The notes under the pieces were generated by a model, which saw only the letters and a list, made by a program, of their open reading frames with translations, was not told where the DNA came from and ran no database searches. The position numbers were made by a program, and so were the translations under genes. A DNA stretch of 64,000 nt from Muricea muricata. Lineage: Eukaryota > Cnidaria > Anthozoa > Malacalcyonacea > Plexauridae. Positions within the stretch are counted from its first letter, which is position 1, and each line of letters begins with the position of its first letter. The stretch is from contig OY979718.1 of NCBI GenBank assembly GCA_963855995.1, positions 45,796,059 to 45,860,058 of the forward strand. Direction: 5' to 3'. Below are positions 13,257-26,512 of the stretch, piece by piece.

Positions 13257-16200
13257 GTCTGGGGTAAGAATTATTATAAATATACACGCTAGATTAAATC
13301 AAAGTTATTCGAAGCCATTCGCGAGCTTTTGTTCGCATTTCATCGAATAATATTTACTCATACTCTGTCGAGAAAGATCTTGAAGTTGCTTTTGAGTGTA
13401 ATTACATTTATATGCACAAGTTTATTTCTAAATAAATCCAATTGAGTCTTTTGCAATATCACAATAACAAAAACGGGTAAGATCACAACTTGAGCATACA
13501 GTAGGTTTCTGGTGCTACGAATTTTAAAATCCCATATTTTTGTAAGTAGAACATTTGAAAGATAAATGTGTGTTGAAATCAGCCTTCTCTTATACTCGGA
13601 GAAGACCATGTAAATTCTGATCAAACATACATTTCCAAATTTAATGACCCAGCTATATGACGTTCAATATATATCATTGAACTAAACAGATCACTATTTA
13701 AATCTAATGTCGAAGAACAATTTTATTGCTGAGGCACTACAGACACGATAAGTATTAAATAAATGGAAATGTTTTTCGCTGATTGCATAAATGACCACGC
13801 AAATTATATTTTGATATGATAAAACTTATACAGCACGTTAATAACAGCAGCCTATATATAGATGCATGTGCGCATGGCAATAGTGTCTACCCGGTCGTAA
13901 TTCAACCACAATCACTGCAACAGCAGAGCATGAGGTATATATATACAAATCGGTGATACTATACGTTGATGGTCTGATTCGAAGATACAGGGTTTTAGCA
14001 CTTACGGTCTGGGGGCCGCTTCTACCCTCCCCTATATTTCGAACCAGAGGTGGTGGAGTTTATGATACAGACGGTTGAGGCAGTCAATTCGATGTCGTTG
14101 TCGAAAGGCAACCGCATTTGGTGGGCTGTCGAGGCCAATTGTGCGAAGCCACCCGTGCGCGCCATCCGTGTGCAAACTTTTATTACAATACCCCGGTCCT
14201 TTTTACCATCGTTATACATTTCCAAGGCTAATCCTTCGAAGGTAGCAGAAATCCTGACACCTTTTGGAACCTTTTAATTTAAATTGATTACGCTGGCGTA
14301 CAATCTCTTATGACGCTTTTCAATAGCCCTAATGTAAGTGGTAGAGCGTAATTCTTTTCAATTATTTATTTGGGGTTTTTTCGCCAAAAAAGATGGCTCC
14401 CACCGTTAAGAAAAACTATAGCATTTTGAGCACGGTTTTCTGTTCAATTTTTTTCGATGGTTTTTTAGAACTTTTATTTTCTCCATTTACCGAAAATTTT
14501 GCCAGTGCGGTTAACAAGGAAATAAAAATTTTTCTTTATCAGACTGTATGATAAAAAGAAGTAATTGTCAAATTGTTACGAATTTTTTTCTAAAAAAATT
14601 TGCAAAATAGACGAAAAGATACTTTGGAAAGGGTTATTAATTCTTACACAAGACGAAAACTATTTAATGCATGGCAAGGGCAGGAATTGATCCTACCCAC
14701 TTTTGTAGGGTAATTTGTATTTGACCACTGCATTACGTTGGTTATGAGGCTTCGGCAAGTTGGTTTAAGTTGTCTATACGTTCTTCTAGCCTATGCTTAA
14801 TTCTTGAAACTGACGAAATCCAGAACGATTTTTATCAAAGGTAGGTATTGCTCTCGGACTCAGTGATTGATTCTGAAGGGATGCACATTGTCTTTACCAC
14901 TGGACTATGTTAGTTACCACTTTCTATGTTAGTTACCACTTTGACTGGGTTAAGAATTATTATAGATATACACGCTAGATTAAATCAAAGTTATTCGAAG
15001 CCATTCGCGAGCTTTTGTTCGCATTTCATCGAATAATATTTAATCATACTCTGTCGAGGAAGACCTTGAAGTTGCTTTTGAGTGTAATTACATTTTTAAA
15101 TTATGTACAAATTTATTTCTAAATAAATCCAATTGAGTCTTTTGCAATATCACAAATAACAAAAATGGGTAAGGTCAAAACTTGAGCATATAGTAGGTTT
15201 CTGGTGCTACGAATTTTAAAAGCCTATATTTTTGTGAGTAATAAAACATTTGAAAAATAAATGTGTGTTGAAATCAGCCTTCTCTTATACTCGGAGAAGA
15301 CCTTGTAAATTCTGATCAAACATACTTTTCCAAATATAATGACCTAGCTATAGGCGTCCAATATATATATCATTGAACAAAGCAGATCACTATTTAAATC
15401 TAATTTCGAAGAACAACATTATTGCTGGAGCACTACAGAGACGATAAGTATTAAATAAATGGAAATGTGTTTCGCAGATTGCATAAATGACCACGCAAAT
15501 TATATTTTGATGTTTATGATAAAACTTACACAGCACGTTAATAACAGCAGCCTATATATAGATGCATGTGCGCATGGCAATAGTGCCTACCTGGTCGTAA
15601 TTCAACCACAACCAGTGCAACAGCAAAGCATGACGTATATAAATACAAATCGGTCGTACTATAGTATCACCGATTTGTATTTATATACGTCATGCTTTGC
15701 TGTTGCACTAATTGTGGTTGAATTACGACCAGGTAGGCACTATTGCCATGCGTGATCATTTGCTTTTCTTCTTTTAAAATATCTGCCTGTGCTTAGGGGA
15801 AACAGGCAGATCTCTGGAAACAAGAAAGGCTGAACACATCAGAAACGTTAAGGAACATGATAATGGTTCAAGCATCGAAAAACGTGCAACGCGAAAATCA
15901 TTGACACAGGGAATTTCCGTAGTCGCCTAACTCTAGAAAGTCTAGAATCATGGCATACAGCTGCCAAACACAGCAATGCTGATAACAACTCAAAACCGCT
16001 TCCTCGACAATGTACAATCTTAATAAAGAAAACATAGTATCACCTTATCGTATTTCACAGTGCACATGTATACACGTCATATCTAGCTTCATTTCACACT
16101 TTCACAGTTTACTGCAATTATTATAAATATACCCGTTGAAGGCTACAGACTGGTGGCCGAAAGCTCGTAAACAAATAAATATATTTTAGTCAGAGAACGT

Positions 16201-16566
16201 CTCACCCTTTTCATTTATGTCTAATTGACACATCTACGATTTTTAGTGGTTTATATTGTTTAACCATTTCTTAAAGCTCATTCAGTTAAAAACGGGTAAA
16301 ATAGGGCGAGTGTAATAGCCAACGCGGTCTGGTGGTAAGGCAAAGTGGCGGTAAATAAACAACGCAGCTGAACGATAATTCCCTTGCTCTGAATTCTTTT
16401 CATGTTTTAGAATTAATTATAGGCTAGAGAAAAGCCCGCTTAAACAATTTAAGTGGCAAGCGCGTGATAGCAAACATATATAGTCTAGTGGCCAATGCAA
16501 AATGTCTAAAGTCAACGAGTTTTTGGTCAAACCTAATTGCCCTTGTCACAAACCCCATAGGTTTTT
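13257..16566 (+). repeat. Satellite unit 5, subtype A
   Basis: 3310 bp. Carries all the A markers of unit 1 and starts the second copy of the 13,256-bp A-B-C-D higher-order repeat. Confidence 0.95.
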
Positions 16567-19500
16567 GTCTGGGGTAAGAATTATTATAAATATACACGCT
16601 AGATTAAATCAAAGTTATTCGAAGCCATTCGCGAGCTTTTGTTCGCATTTCATCGAATAATATTTGCTCATACTCTGTCGAGGAAGATCTTGAAGTTGCT
16701 TTTGAGTGTAATTACATTTATATGCACAAATTTATTTCTAAATAAATCCAATTGAGTCTTTTGCAATATCACAATAACAAAAATGAGTAAGATTACAACT
16801 TGAGCATACAGTAGGTTTCTGGTGCTACGAATTTTAAATTATTTAAAATCCCATAATTTTGTAAGTAGAACATTTGAAAGATAAATGTGTGTTGAAATCA
16901 GCCTTCTCTTATACTCGGAGAAGACCATGTAAATTCTGATCAAACATACATTTCCAAATTTAATGACCCAGCTATATGACGTTCAATATATATCATTGAA
17001 CTAAACAGATCACTATTTAAATCTCAATGTCGAAGAACAATTTTATTGCTGAGGCACTACAGACACGATAAGTATTAAATAAATGGAAATGTTTTTCGCT
17101 GATTGCATAAATGACCACGCAAATTATATTTTGATATGATAAAACTTATACAGCACGTTAATAACAGCAGCCTATATATAGATGCATGTGCGCATGGCAA
17201 TAGTGTCTACCCGGTCGTAATTCAACCACAATCACTGCAACAGCAGAGCATGAGGTATATATATACAAATCGGTGATACTATATCTTGATGGTCTGATTC
17301 GAAGATACAGGGTTTTAGCACTTATGGTCTGGGGGCCGCTTCTACCCTCCCCTATATTTCGAACCAGAGGTGGTGGAGTTATGACACAAGACGGTTGAGG
17401 AAGTCAATTCGATGTCGTTGTCGTTGTCGAAAGGCAACGGCATTTGGTGGGTTGACGAGGCCAATTGTGGGAAGCCACCCGTGCGCGCCATCCGTGTGCA
17501 AACTTTTATTACAATACCCCGGTCCTTTTTACCATCGTTATACATTTCCAAGGCTAATCCTTCGAAGGTAGCAGAAATCCTGACACCTTTTGGAACCTTT
17601 TAATTTAAATTGATTACGCTGGCGTACAATCTCTTATGACGCTTTTCAATAGCCCTAATGTAAGTGGTAGAGCGTAATTCTTTTCAATTATTTATTCGGG
17701 GTTTTTTCGCCAAAAAAGATGGCTCCCACCGTTAAGAAAAACTATAGCATTTTGAGCACGGTTTTCTGTTCAATTTTTTTCGATGGTTTTTTAGAACTTT
17801 TATTTTCTCCATTTACCGAAAATTTTGCCAGTGCGGTTAACAAGGAAATAAAAATTTTTCTTTATCAGACTGTATGATAAAAAGAAGTAATTGTCAAATT
17901 GTTACGAATTTTTTTCTAAAAAAATTTGCAAAATAGACGAAAAGATACTTTGGAAAGGGTTATTAATTCTTACACAAGACGAAAACTATTTAATGCATGG
18001 CAAGGGCAGGAATTGATCCTACCCACTTTTGTAGGGTAATTTGTATTTGACCACTGCATTACGTTGGTTATGAGGCTTCGGCAAGTTGGTTTTAGTTGTC
18101 TATACGTTCTTCTAGCCTATGCTTAATTCTTGAAACTGACGAAATCCAGAACGATTTTTATCAAAGGTAGGTATTGCTCTCGGACTCAGTGATTGATTCT
18201 GAAGGGATGCACATTGTCTTTACCACTGGACTATGTTAGTTACCACTTTCTATGTTAGTTACCACTTTGACTGGGTTAAGAATTATTATAGATATACACG
18301 CTAGATTAAATCAAAGTTATTCGAAGCCATTCGCGAGCTTTTGTTCGCATTTCATCGAATAATATTTAATCATACTCTGTCGAGGAAGACCTTGAAGTTG
18401 CTTTTGAGTGTAATTACATTTTTAAATTATGTACAAATTTATTTCTAAATAAATCCAATTGAGTCTTTTGCAATATCACAAATAACAAAAATGGGTAAGG
18501 TCAAAACTTGAGCATATAGTAGGTTTCTGGTGCTACGAATTTTAAAAGCCTATATTTTTGTGAGTAATAAAACATTTGAAAAATAAATGTGTGTTGAAAT
18601 CAGCCTTCTCTTATACTCGGAGAAGACCTTCTAAATTCTGATCAAACATACTTTTCCAAATATAATGACCTAGCTATAGGCGTCCAATATATATATCATT
18701 GAACAAAGCAGATCACTATTTAAATCTAATTTCGAAGAACAACATTATTGCTGGAGCACTACAGAGACGATAAGTATTAAATAAATGGAAATGTGTTTCG
18801 CAGATTGCATAAATGACCACGCAAATTATATTTTGATGTTTATGATAAAACTTACACAGCACGTTAATAACAGCAGCCTATATATAGATGCATGTGCGCA
18901 TGGCAATAGTGCCTACCTGGTCGTAATTCAACCACAATCAGTGCAACAGCAAAGCATGACGTATATAAATACAAATCGGTCGTACTATAGTATCACCGAT
19001 TTGTATTTATATACGTCATGCTTTGCTGTTGCACTAATTGTGGTTGAATTACGACCAGGTAGGCACTATTGCCATGCGTGATCATTTGCTTTTCTTCTTT
19101 TAAAATATCTGCCTGTACTTAGGGGAAACAGGCAGATCTCTGGAAACAAGAAAGGCTGAACACATCAGAAACGTTAAGGAACATGATAATGGTTCAAGCA
19201 TCGAAAAACGTGCAACGCGAAAATCATTGACACAGGGAATTTCCGTAGTCGCCTAACTCTAGAAAGTCTAGAATCATGGCATACAGCTGCCAAACACAGC
19301 AATGCTGATAACAACTCAAAACCGCTTCCTCGACAATGTACAATCTTAATAAAGAAAACATAGTATCACCTTATCGTATTTCACAGTGCACATGTATACA
19401 CGTCATATCTAGCTTCATTTCACACTTTCACAGTTTACTGCAATTATTATAAATATGCCCGTTGAAGGCTACAGACTGGTGGCCGAAAGCTCGTAAACAA

Positions 19501-19892
19501 ATAAATATATTTTAGTCAGAGAACGTCTCACCCTTTTCATTTATGTCTAATTGACACATCTACGATTTTTAGTGGTTTATATTGTTTAACCATTTCTTAA
19601 AGCTCATTCAGTTAAAAACGGGTAAAATAGGGCGAGTGTAATAGCCAACGCGGTCTGGTGGTAAGGCAAAGTGGCGGTAAATAAACAACGCAGCTGAACG
19701 ATAATTCCCTTGCTCTGAATTCTTTTCATGTTTTAGAATTAATTATAGGCTAGAGAAAAGCCCGCTTAAACAATTTAAGTGGCAAGCGCGTGATAGCAAA
19801 CATATATAGTCTAGTGGCCAATGCAAAATGTCTAAAGTCAACGAGTTTTTGGTCAAACCTAATTGCCCTTGTCACAAACCCCATAGGTTTTT
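16567..19892 (+). repeat. Satellite unit 6, subtype B (3326 bp)
   Basis: Same length and private variants as unit 2, exactly 13,256 bp downstream of it. Confidence 0.95.
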
Positions 19893-22800
19893 GTCTGGGG
19901 TAAGAATTATTATAAATATACACGCTAGATTAAATCAAAGTTATTCGAAGCCATTCGCGAGCTTTTGTTCGCATTTCATCGAATAATATTTACTCATACT
20001 CTGTCGAGAAAGATCTTGAAGTTGCTTTTGAGTGTAATTACATTTATATGCACAAATTTATTTCTAAATAAATCCAATTGAGTCTTTTGCAATATCACAA
20101 TAACAAAAACGGGTAAGATCACAACTTGAGCATACAGTAGGTTTCTGGTGCTACGAATTTTAAAATCCCATATTTTTGTAAGTAGAACATTTGAAAGATA
20201 AATGTGTGTTGAAATCAGCCTTCTCTTATACTCGGAGAAGACCATGTAAATTCTGATCAAACATACATTTCCAAATTTAATGACCCAGCTATATGACGTT
20301 CAATATATATCATTGAACAAAACAGATCACTATTTAAATCTAATGTCGAAGAACAATTTTATTGCTGAGGCACTACAGACACGATAAGTATTAAATAAAT
20401 GGAAATGTTTTTCGCTGATTGCATAAATGACCACGCAAATTATATTTTGATATGATAAAACTTATACAGCACGTTAATAACAGCAGCCTATATATAGATG
20501 CATGTGCGCATGGCAATAGTGTCTACCCGGTCGTAATTCAACCACAATCACTGCAACAGCAGAGCATGAGGTATATATATACAAATCGGTGATACTATAC
20601 GTTGATGGTCTGATTCGAAGATACAGGGTTTTAGCACTTACGGTCTGGGGGCCGCTTCTACCCTCCCCTATATTTCGAACCAGAGGTGGTGGAGTTTATG
20701 ATACAGACGGTTGAGGCAGTCAATTCGATGTCGTTGTCGAAAGGCAACCGCATTTGGTGGGCTGTCGAGGCCAATTGTGCGAAGCCACCCGTGCGCGCCA
20801 TCCGTGTGCAAACTTTTATTACAATACCCCGGTCCTTTTTACCATCGTTATACATTTCCAAGGCTAATCCTTCGAAGGTAGCAGAAATCCTGACACCTTT
20901 TGGAACCTTTTAATTTAAATTGATTACGCTGGCGTACAATCTCTTATGACGCTTTTCAATAGCCCTAATGTAAGTGGTAGAGCGTAATTCTTTTCAATTA
21001 TTTATTTGGGGTTTTTTCGCCAAAAAAGATGGCTCCCACCGTTAAGAAAAACTATAGCATTTTGAGCACGGTTTTCTGTTCAATTTTTTTCGATGGTTTT
21101 TTAGAACTTTTATTTTCTCCATTTACCGAAAATTTTGCCAGTGCGGTTAACAAGGAAATAAAAATTTTTCTTTATCAGACTGTATGATAAAAAGAAGTAA
21201 TTGTCAAATTGTTACGAATTTTTTTCTAAAAAAATTTGCAAAATAGACGAAAAGATACTTTGGAAAGGGTTATTAATTCTTACACAAGACGAAAACTATT
21301 TAATGCATGGCAAGGGCAGGAATTGATCCTACCCACTTTTGTAGGGTAATTTGTATTTGACCACTGCATTACGTTGGTTATGAGGCTTCGGCAAGTTGGT
21401 TTAAGTTGTCTATACGTTCTTCTAGCCTATGCTTAATTCTTGAAACTGACGAAATCCAGAACGATTTTTATCAAAGGTAGGTATTGCTCTCGGACTCAGT
21501 GATTGATTCTGAAGGGATGCACATTGTCTTTACCACTGGACTATGTTAGTTACCACTTTCTATGTTAGTTACCACTTTGACTGGGTTAAGAATTATTATA
21601 GATATACACGCTAGATTAAATCAAAGTTATTCGAAGCCATTCGCGAGCTTTTGTTCGCATTTCATCGAATAATATTTAATCATACTCTGTCGAGGAAGAC
21701 CTTGAAGTTGCTTTTGAGTGTAATTACATTTTTAAATTATGTACAAATTTATTTCTAAATAAATCCAATTGAGTCTTTTGCAATATCACAAATAACAAAA
21801 ATGGGTAAGGTCAAAACTTGAGCATATAGTAGGTTTCTGGTGCTACGAATTTTAAAAGCCTATATTTTTGTGAGTAATAAAACATTTGAAAAATAAATGT
21901 GTGTTGAAATCAGCCTTCTCTTATACTCGGAGAAGACCTTGTAAATTCTGATCAAACATACTTTTCCAAATATAATGACCTAGCTATAGGCGTCCAATAT
22001 ATATATCATTGAACAAAGCAGATCACTATTTAAATCTAATTTCGAAGAACAACATTATTGCTGGAGCACTACAGAGACGATAAGTATTAAATAAATGGAA
22101 ATGTGTTTCGCAGATTGCATAAATGACCACGCAAATTATATTTTGATGTTTATGATAAAACTTACACAGCACGTTAATAACAGCAGCCTATATATAGATG
22201 CATGTGCGCATGGCAATAGTGCCTACCTGGTCGTAATTCAACCACAATCAGTGCAACAGCAAAGCATGACGTATATAAATACAAATCGGTCGTACTATAG
22301 TATCACCGATTTGTATTTATATACGTCATGCTTTGCTGTTGCACTAATTGTGGTTGAATTACGACCAGGTAGGCACTATTGCCATGCGTGATCATTTGCT
22401 TTTCTTCTTTTAAAATATCTGCCCGTACTTAGGGGAAACAGGCAGATCTCTGGAAACAAGAAAGGCTGAACACATCAGAAACGTTAAGGAACATGATAAT
22501 GGTTCAAGCATCGAAAAACGTGCAACGCGAAAATCATTGACACAGGGAATTTCCGTAGTCGCCTAACTCTAGAAAGTCTAGAATCATGGCATACAGCTGC
22601 CAAACACAGCAATGCTGATAACAACTCAAAACCGCTTCCTCGACAATGTACAATCTTAATAAAGAAAACATAGTATCACCTTATCGTATTTCACAGTGCA
22701 CATGTATACACGTCATATCTAGCTTCATTTCACACTTTCACAGTTTACTGCAATTATTATAAATATACCCGTTGAAGGCTACAGACTGGTGGCCGAAAGC

Positions 22801-23202
22801 TCGTAAACAAATAAATATATTTTAGTCAGAGAACGTCTCACCCTTTTCATTTATGTCTAATTGACACATCTACGATTTTTAGTGGTTTATATTGTTTAAC
22901 CATTTCTTAAAGCTCATTCAGTTAAAAACGGGTAAAATAGGGCGAGTGTAATAGCCAACGCGGTCTGGTGGTAAGGCAAAGTGGCGGTAAATAAACAACG
23001 CAGCTGAACGATAATTCCCTTGCTCTGAATTCTTTTCATGTTTTAGAATTAATTATAGGCTAGAGAAAAGCCCGCTTAAACAATTTAAGTGGCAAGCGCG
23101 TGATAGCAAACATATATAGTCTAGTGGCCAATGCAAAATGTCTAAAGTCAACGAGTTTTTGGTCAAACCTAATTGCCCTTGTCACAAACCCCATAGGTTT
23201 TT
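19893..23202 (+). repeat. Satellite unit 7, subtype C
   Basis: 3310 bp with the C markers of unit 3. One base I saw differs: 'tttcta' here against 'tttcga' at ~6805 in unit 3. Confidence 0.95.
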
Positions 23203-26200
23203 GTCTGGGGTAAGAATTATTATAAATATACACGCTAGATTAAATCAAAGTTATTCGAAGCCATTCGCGAGCTTTTGTTCGCATTTCATCGAATAATATT
23301 TACTCATACTCTGTCGAGAAAGATCTTGAAGTTGCTTTTGAGTGTAATTACATTTATATGCACAAATTTATTTCTAAATAAATCCAATTGAGTCTTTTGC
23401 AATATCACAATAACAAAAACGGGTAAGATCACAACTTGAGCATACAGTAGGTTTCTGGTGCTACGAATTTTAAAATCCCATATTTTTGTAAGTAGAACAT
23501 TTGAAAGATAAATGTGTGTTGAAATCAGCCTTCTCTTATACTCGGAGAAGACCATGTAAATTCTGATCAAACATACATTTCCCAATTTAATGACCCAGCT
23601 ATATGACGTTCAATATATATCATTGAACTAAACAGATCACTATTTAAATCTAATGTCGAAGAACAATTTTATTGCTGAGGCACTACAGACACGATAAGTA
23701 TTAAATAAATGGAAATGTTTTTCGCTGATTGCATAAATGACCACGCAAATTATATTTTGATATGATAAAACTTATACAGCACGTTAATAACAGCAGCCTA
23801 TATATAGATGCATGTGCGCATGGCAATAGTGTCTACCCGGTCGTAATTCAACCACAATCACTGCAACAGCAGAGCATGAGGTATATATATACAAATCGGT
23901 GATACTATACGTTGATGGTCTGATTCGAAGATACAGGGTTTTAGCACTTACGGTCTGGGGGCCGCTTCTACCCTCCCCTATATTTCGAACCAGAGGTGGT
24001 GGAGTTTATGATACAGACGGTTGAGGCAGTCAATTCGATGTCGTTGTCGAAAGGCAACCGCATTTGGTGGGCTGTCGAGGCCAATTGTGCGAAGCCACCC
24101 GTGCGCGCCATCCGTGTGCAAACTTTTATTACAATACCCCGGTCCTTTTTACCATCGTTATACATTTCCAAGGCTAATCCTTCGAAGGTAGCAGAAATCC
24201 TGACGCCTTTTGGAACCTTTTAATTTAAATTGATTACGCTGGCGTACAATCTCTTATGACGCTTTTCAATAGCCCTAATGTAAGTGGTAGAGCGTAATTC
24301 TTTTCAATTATTTATTTGGGGTTTTTTCGCCAAAAAAGATGGCTCCCACCGTTAAGAAAAACTATAGCATTTTGAGCACGGTTTTCTGTTCAATTTTTTT
24401 CGATGGTTTTTTAGAACTTTTATTTTCTCCATTTACCGAAAATTTTGCCAGTGCGGTTAACAAGGAAATAAAAATTGTTCTTTATCAGACTGTATGATAA
24501 AAAGAAGTAATTGTCAAATTGTTACGAATTTTTTTCTAAAAAAATTTGCAAAATAGACGAAAAGATACTTTGGAAAGGGTTATTAATTCTTACACAAGAC
24601 GAAAACTATTTAATGCATGGCAAGGGCAGGAATTGATCCTACCCACTTTTGTAGGGTAATTTGTATTTGACCACTGCATTACGTTGGTTATGAGGCTTCG
24701 GCAAGTTGGTTTAAGTTGTCTATACGTTCTTCTAGCCTATGCTTAATTCTTGAAACTGACGAAATCCAGAACGATTTTTATCAAAGGTAGGTATTGCTCT
24801 TGGACTCAGTGATTGATTCTGAAGGGATGCACATTGTCTTTACCACTGGACTATGTTAGTTACCACTTTCTATGTTAGTTACCACTTTGACTGGGTTAAG
24901 AATTATTATAGATATACACGCTAGATTAAATCAAAGTTATTCGAAGCCATTCGCGAGCTTTTGTTCGCATTTCATCGAATAATATTTAATCATACTCTGT
25001 CGAGGAAGACCTTGAAGTTGCTTTTGAGTGTAATTACATTTTTAAATTATGTACAAATTTATTTCTAAATAAATCCAATTGAGTCTTTTGCAATATCACA
25101 AATAACAAAAATGGGTAAGGTCAAAACTTGAGCATATAGTAGGTTTCTGGTGCTACGAATTTTAAAAGCCTATATTTTTGTGAGTAATAAAACATTTGAA
25201 AAATAAATGTGTGTTGAAATCAGCCTTCTCTTATACTCGGAGAAGACCTTGTAAATTCTGATCAAACATACTTTTCCAAATATAATGACCTAGCTATAGG
25301 CGTCCAATATATATATCATTGAACAAAGCAGATCACTATTTAAATCTAATTTCGAAGAACAACATTATTGCTGGAGCACTACAGAGACGATAAGTATTAA
25401 ATAAATGGAAATGTGTTTCGCAGATTGCATAAATGACCACGCAAATTATATTTTGATGTTTATGATAAAACTTACACAGCACGTTAATAACAGCAGCCTA
25501 TATATAGATGCATGTGCGCATGGCAATAGTGCCTACCTGGTCGTAATTCAACCACAACCAGTGCAACAGCAAAGCATGACGTATATAAATACAAATCGGT
25601 CGTACTATAGTATCACCGATTTGTATTTATATACGTCATGCTTTGCTGTTGCACTAATTGTGGTTGAATTACGACCAGGTAGGCACTATTGCCATGCGTG
25701 ATCATTTGCTTTTCTTCTTTTAAAATATCTGCCCGTACTTAGGGGAAACAGGCAGATCTCTGGAAACAAGAAAGGCTGAACACATCAGAAACGTTAAGGA
25801 ACATGATAATGGTTCAAGCATCGAAAAACGTGCAACGCGAAAATCATTGACACAGGGAATTTCCGTAGTCGCCTAACTCTAGAAAGTCTAGAATCATGGC
25901 ATACAGCTGCCAAACACAGCAATGCTGATAACAACTCAAAACCGCTTCCTCGACAATGTACAATCTTAATAAAGAAAACATAGTATCACCTTATCGTATT
26001 TCACAGTGCACATGTATACACGTCATATCTAGCTTCATTTCACACTTTCACAGTTTACTGCAATTATTATAAATATACCCGTTGAAGGCTACAGACTGGT
26101 GGCCGAAAGCTCGTAAACAAATAAATATATTTTAGTCAGAGAACGTCTCACCCTTTTCATTTATGTCTAATTGACACATCTACGATTTTTAGTGGTTTAT

Positions 26201-26512
26201 ATTGTTTAACCATTTCTTAAAGCTCATTCAGTTAAAAACGGGTAAAATAGGGCGAGTGTAATAGCCAACGCGGTTTGGTGGTAAGGCAAAGTGGCGGTAA
26301 ATAAACAACGCAGCTGAACGATAATTCCCTTGCTCTGAATTCTTTTCATGTTTTAGAATTAATTATAGGCTAGAGAAAAGCCCGCTTAAACAATTTAAGT
26401 GGCAAGCGCGTGATAGCAAACATATATAGTCTAGTGGCCAATGCAAAATGTCTCAAGTCAACGAGTTTTTGGTCAAACCTAATTGCCCTTGTCACAAACC
26501 CCATAGGTTTTT
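23203..26512 (+). repeat. Satellite unit 8, subtype D
   Basis: 3310 bp with every D marker of unit 4. Confidence 0.95.
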
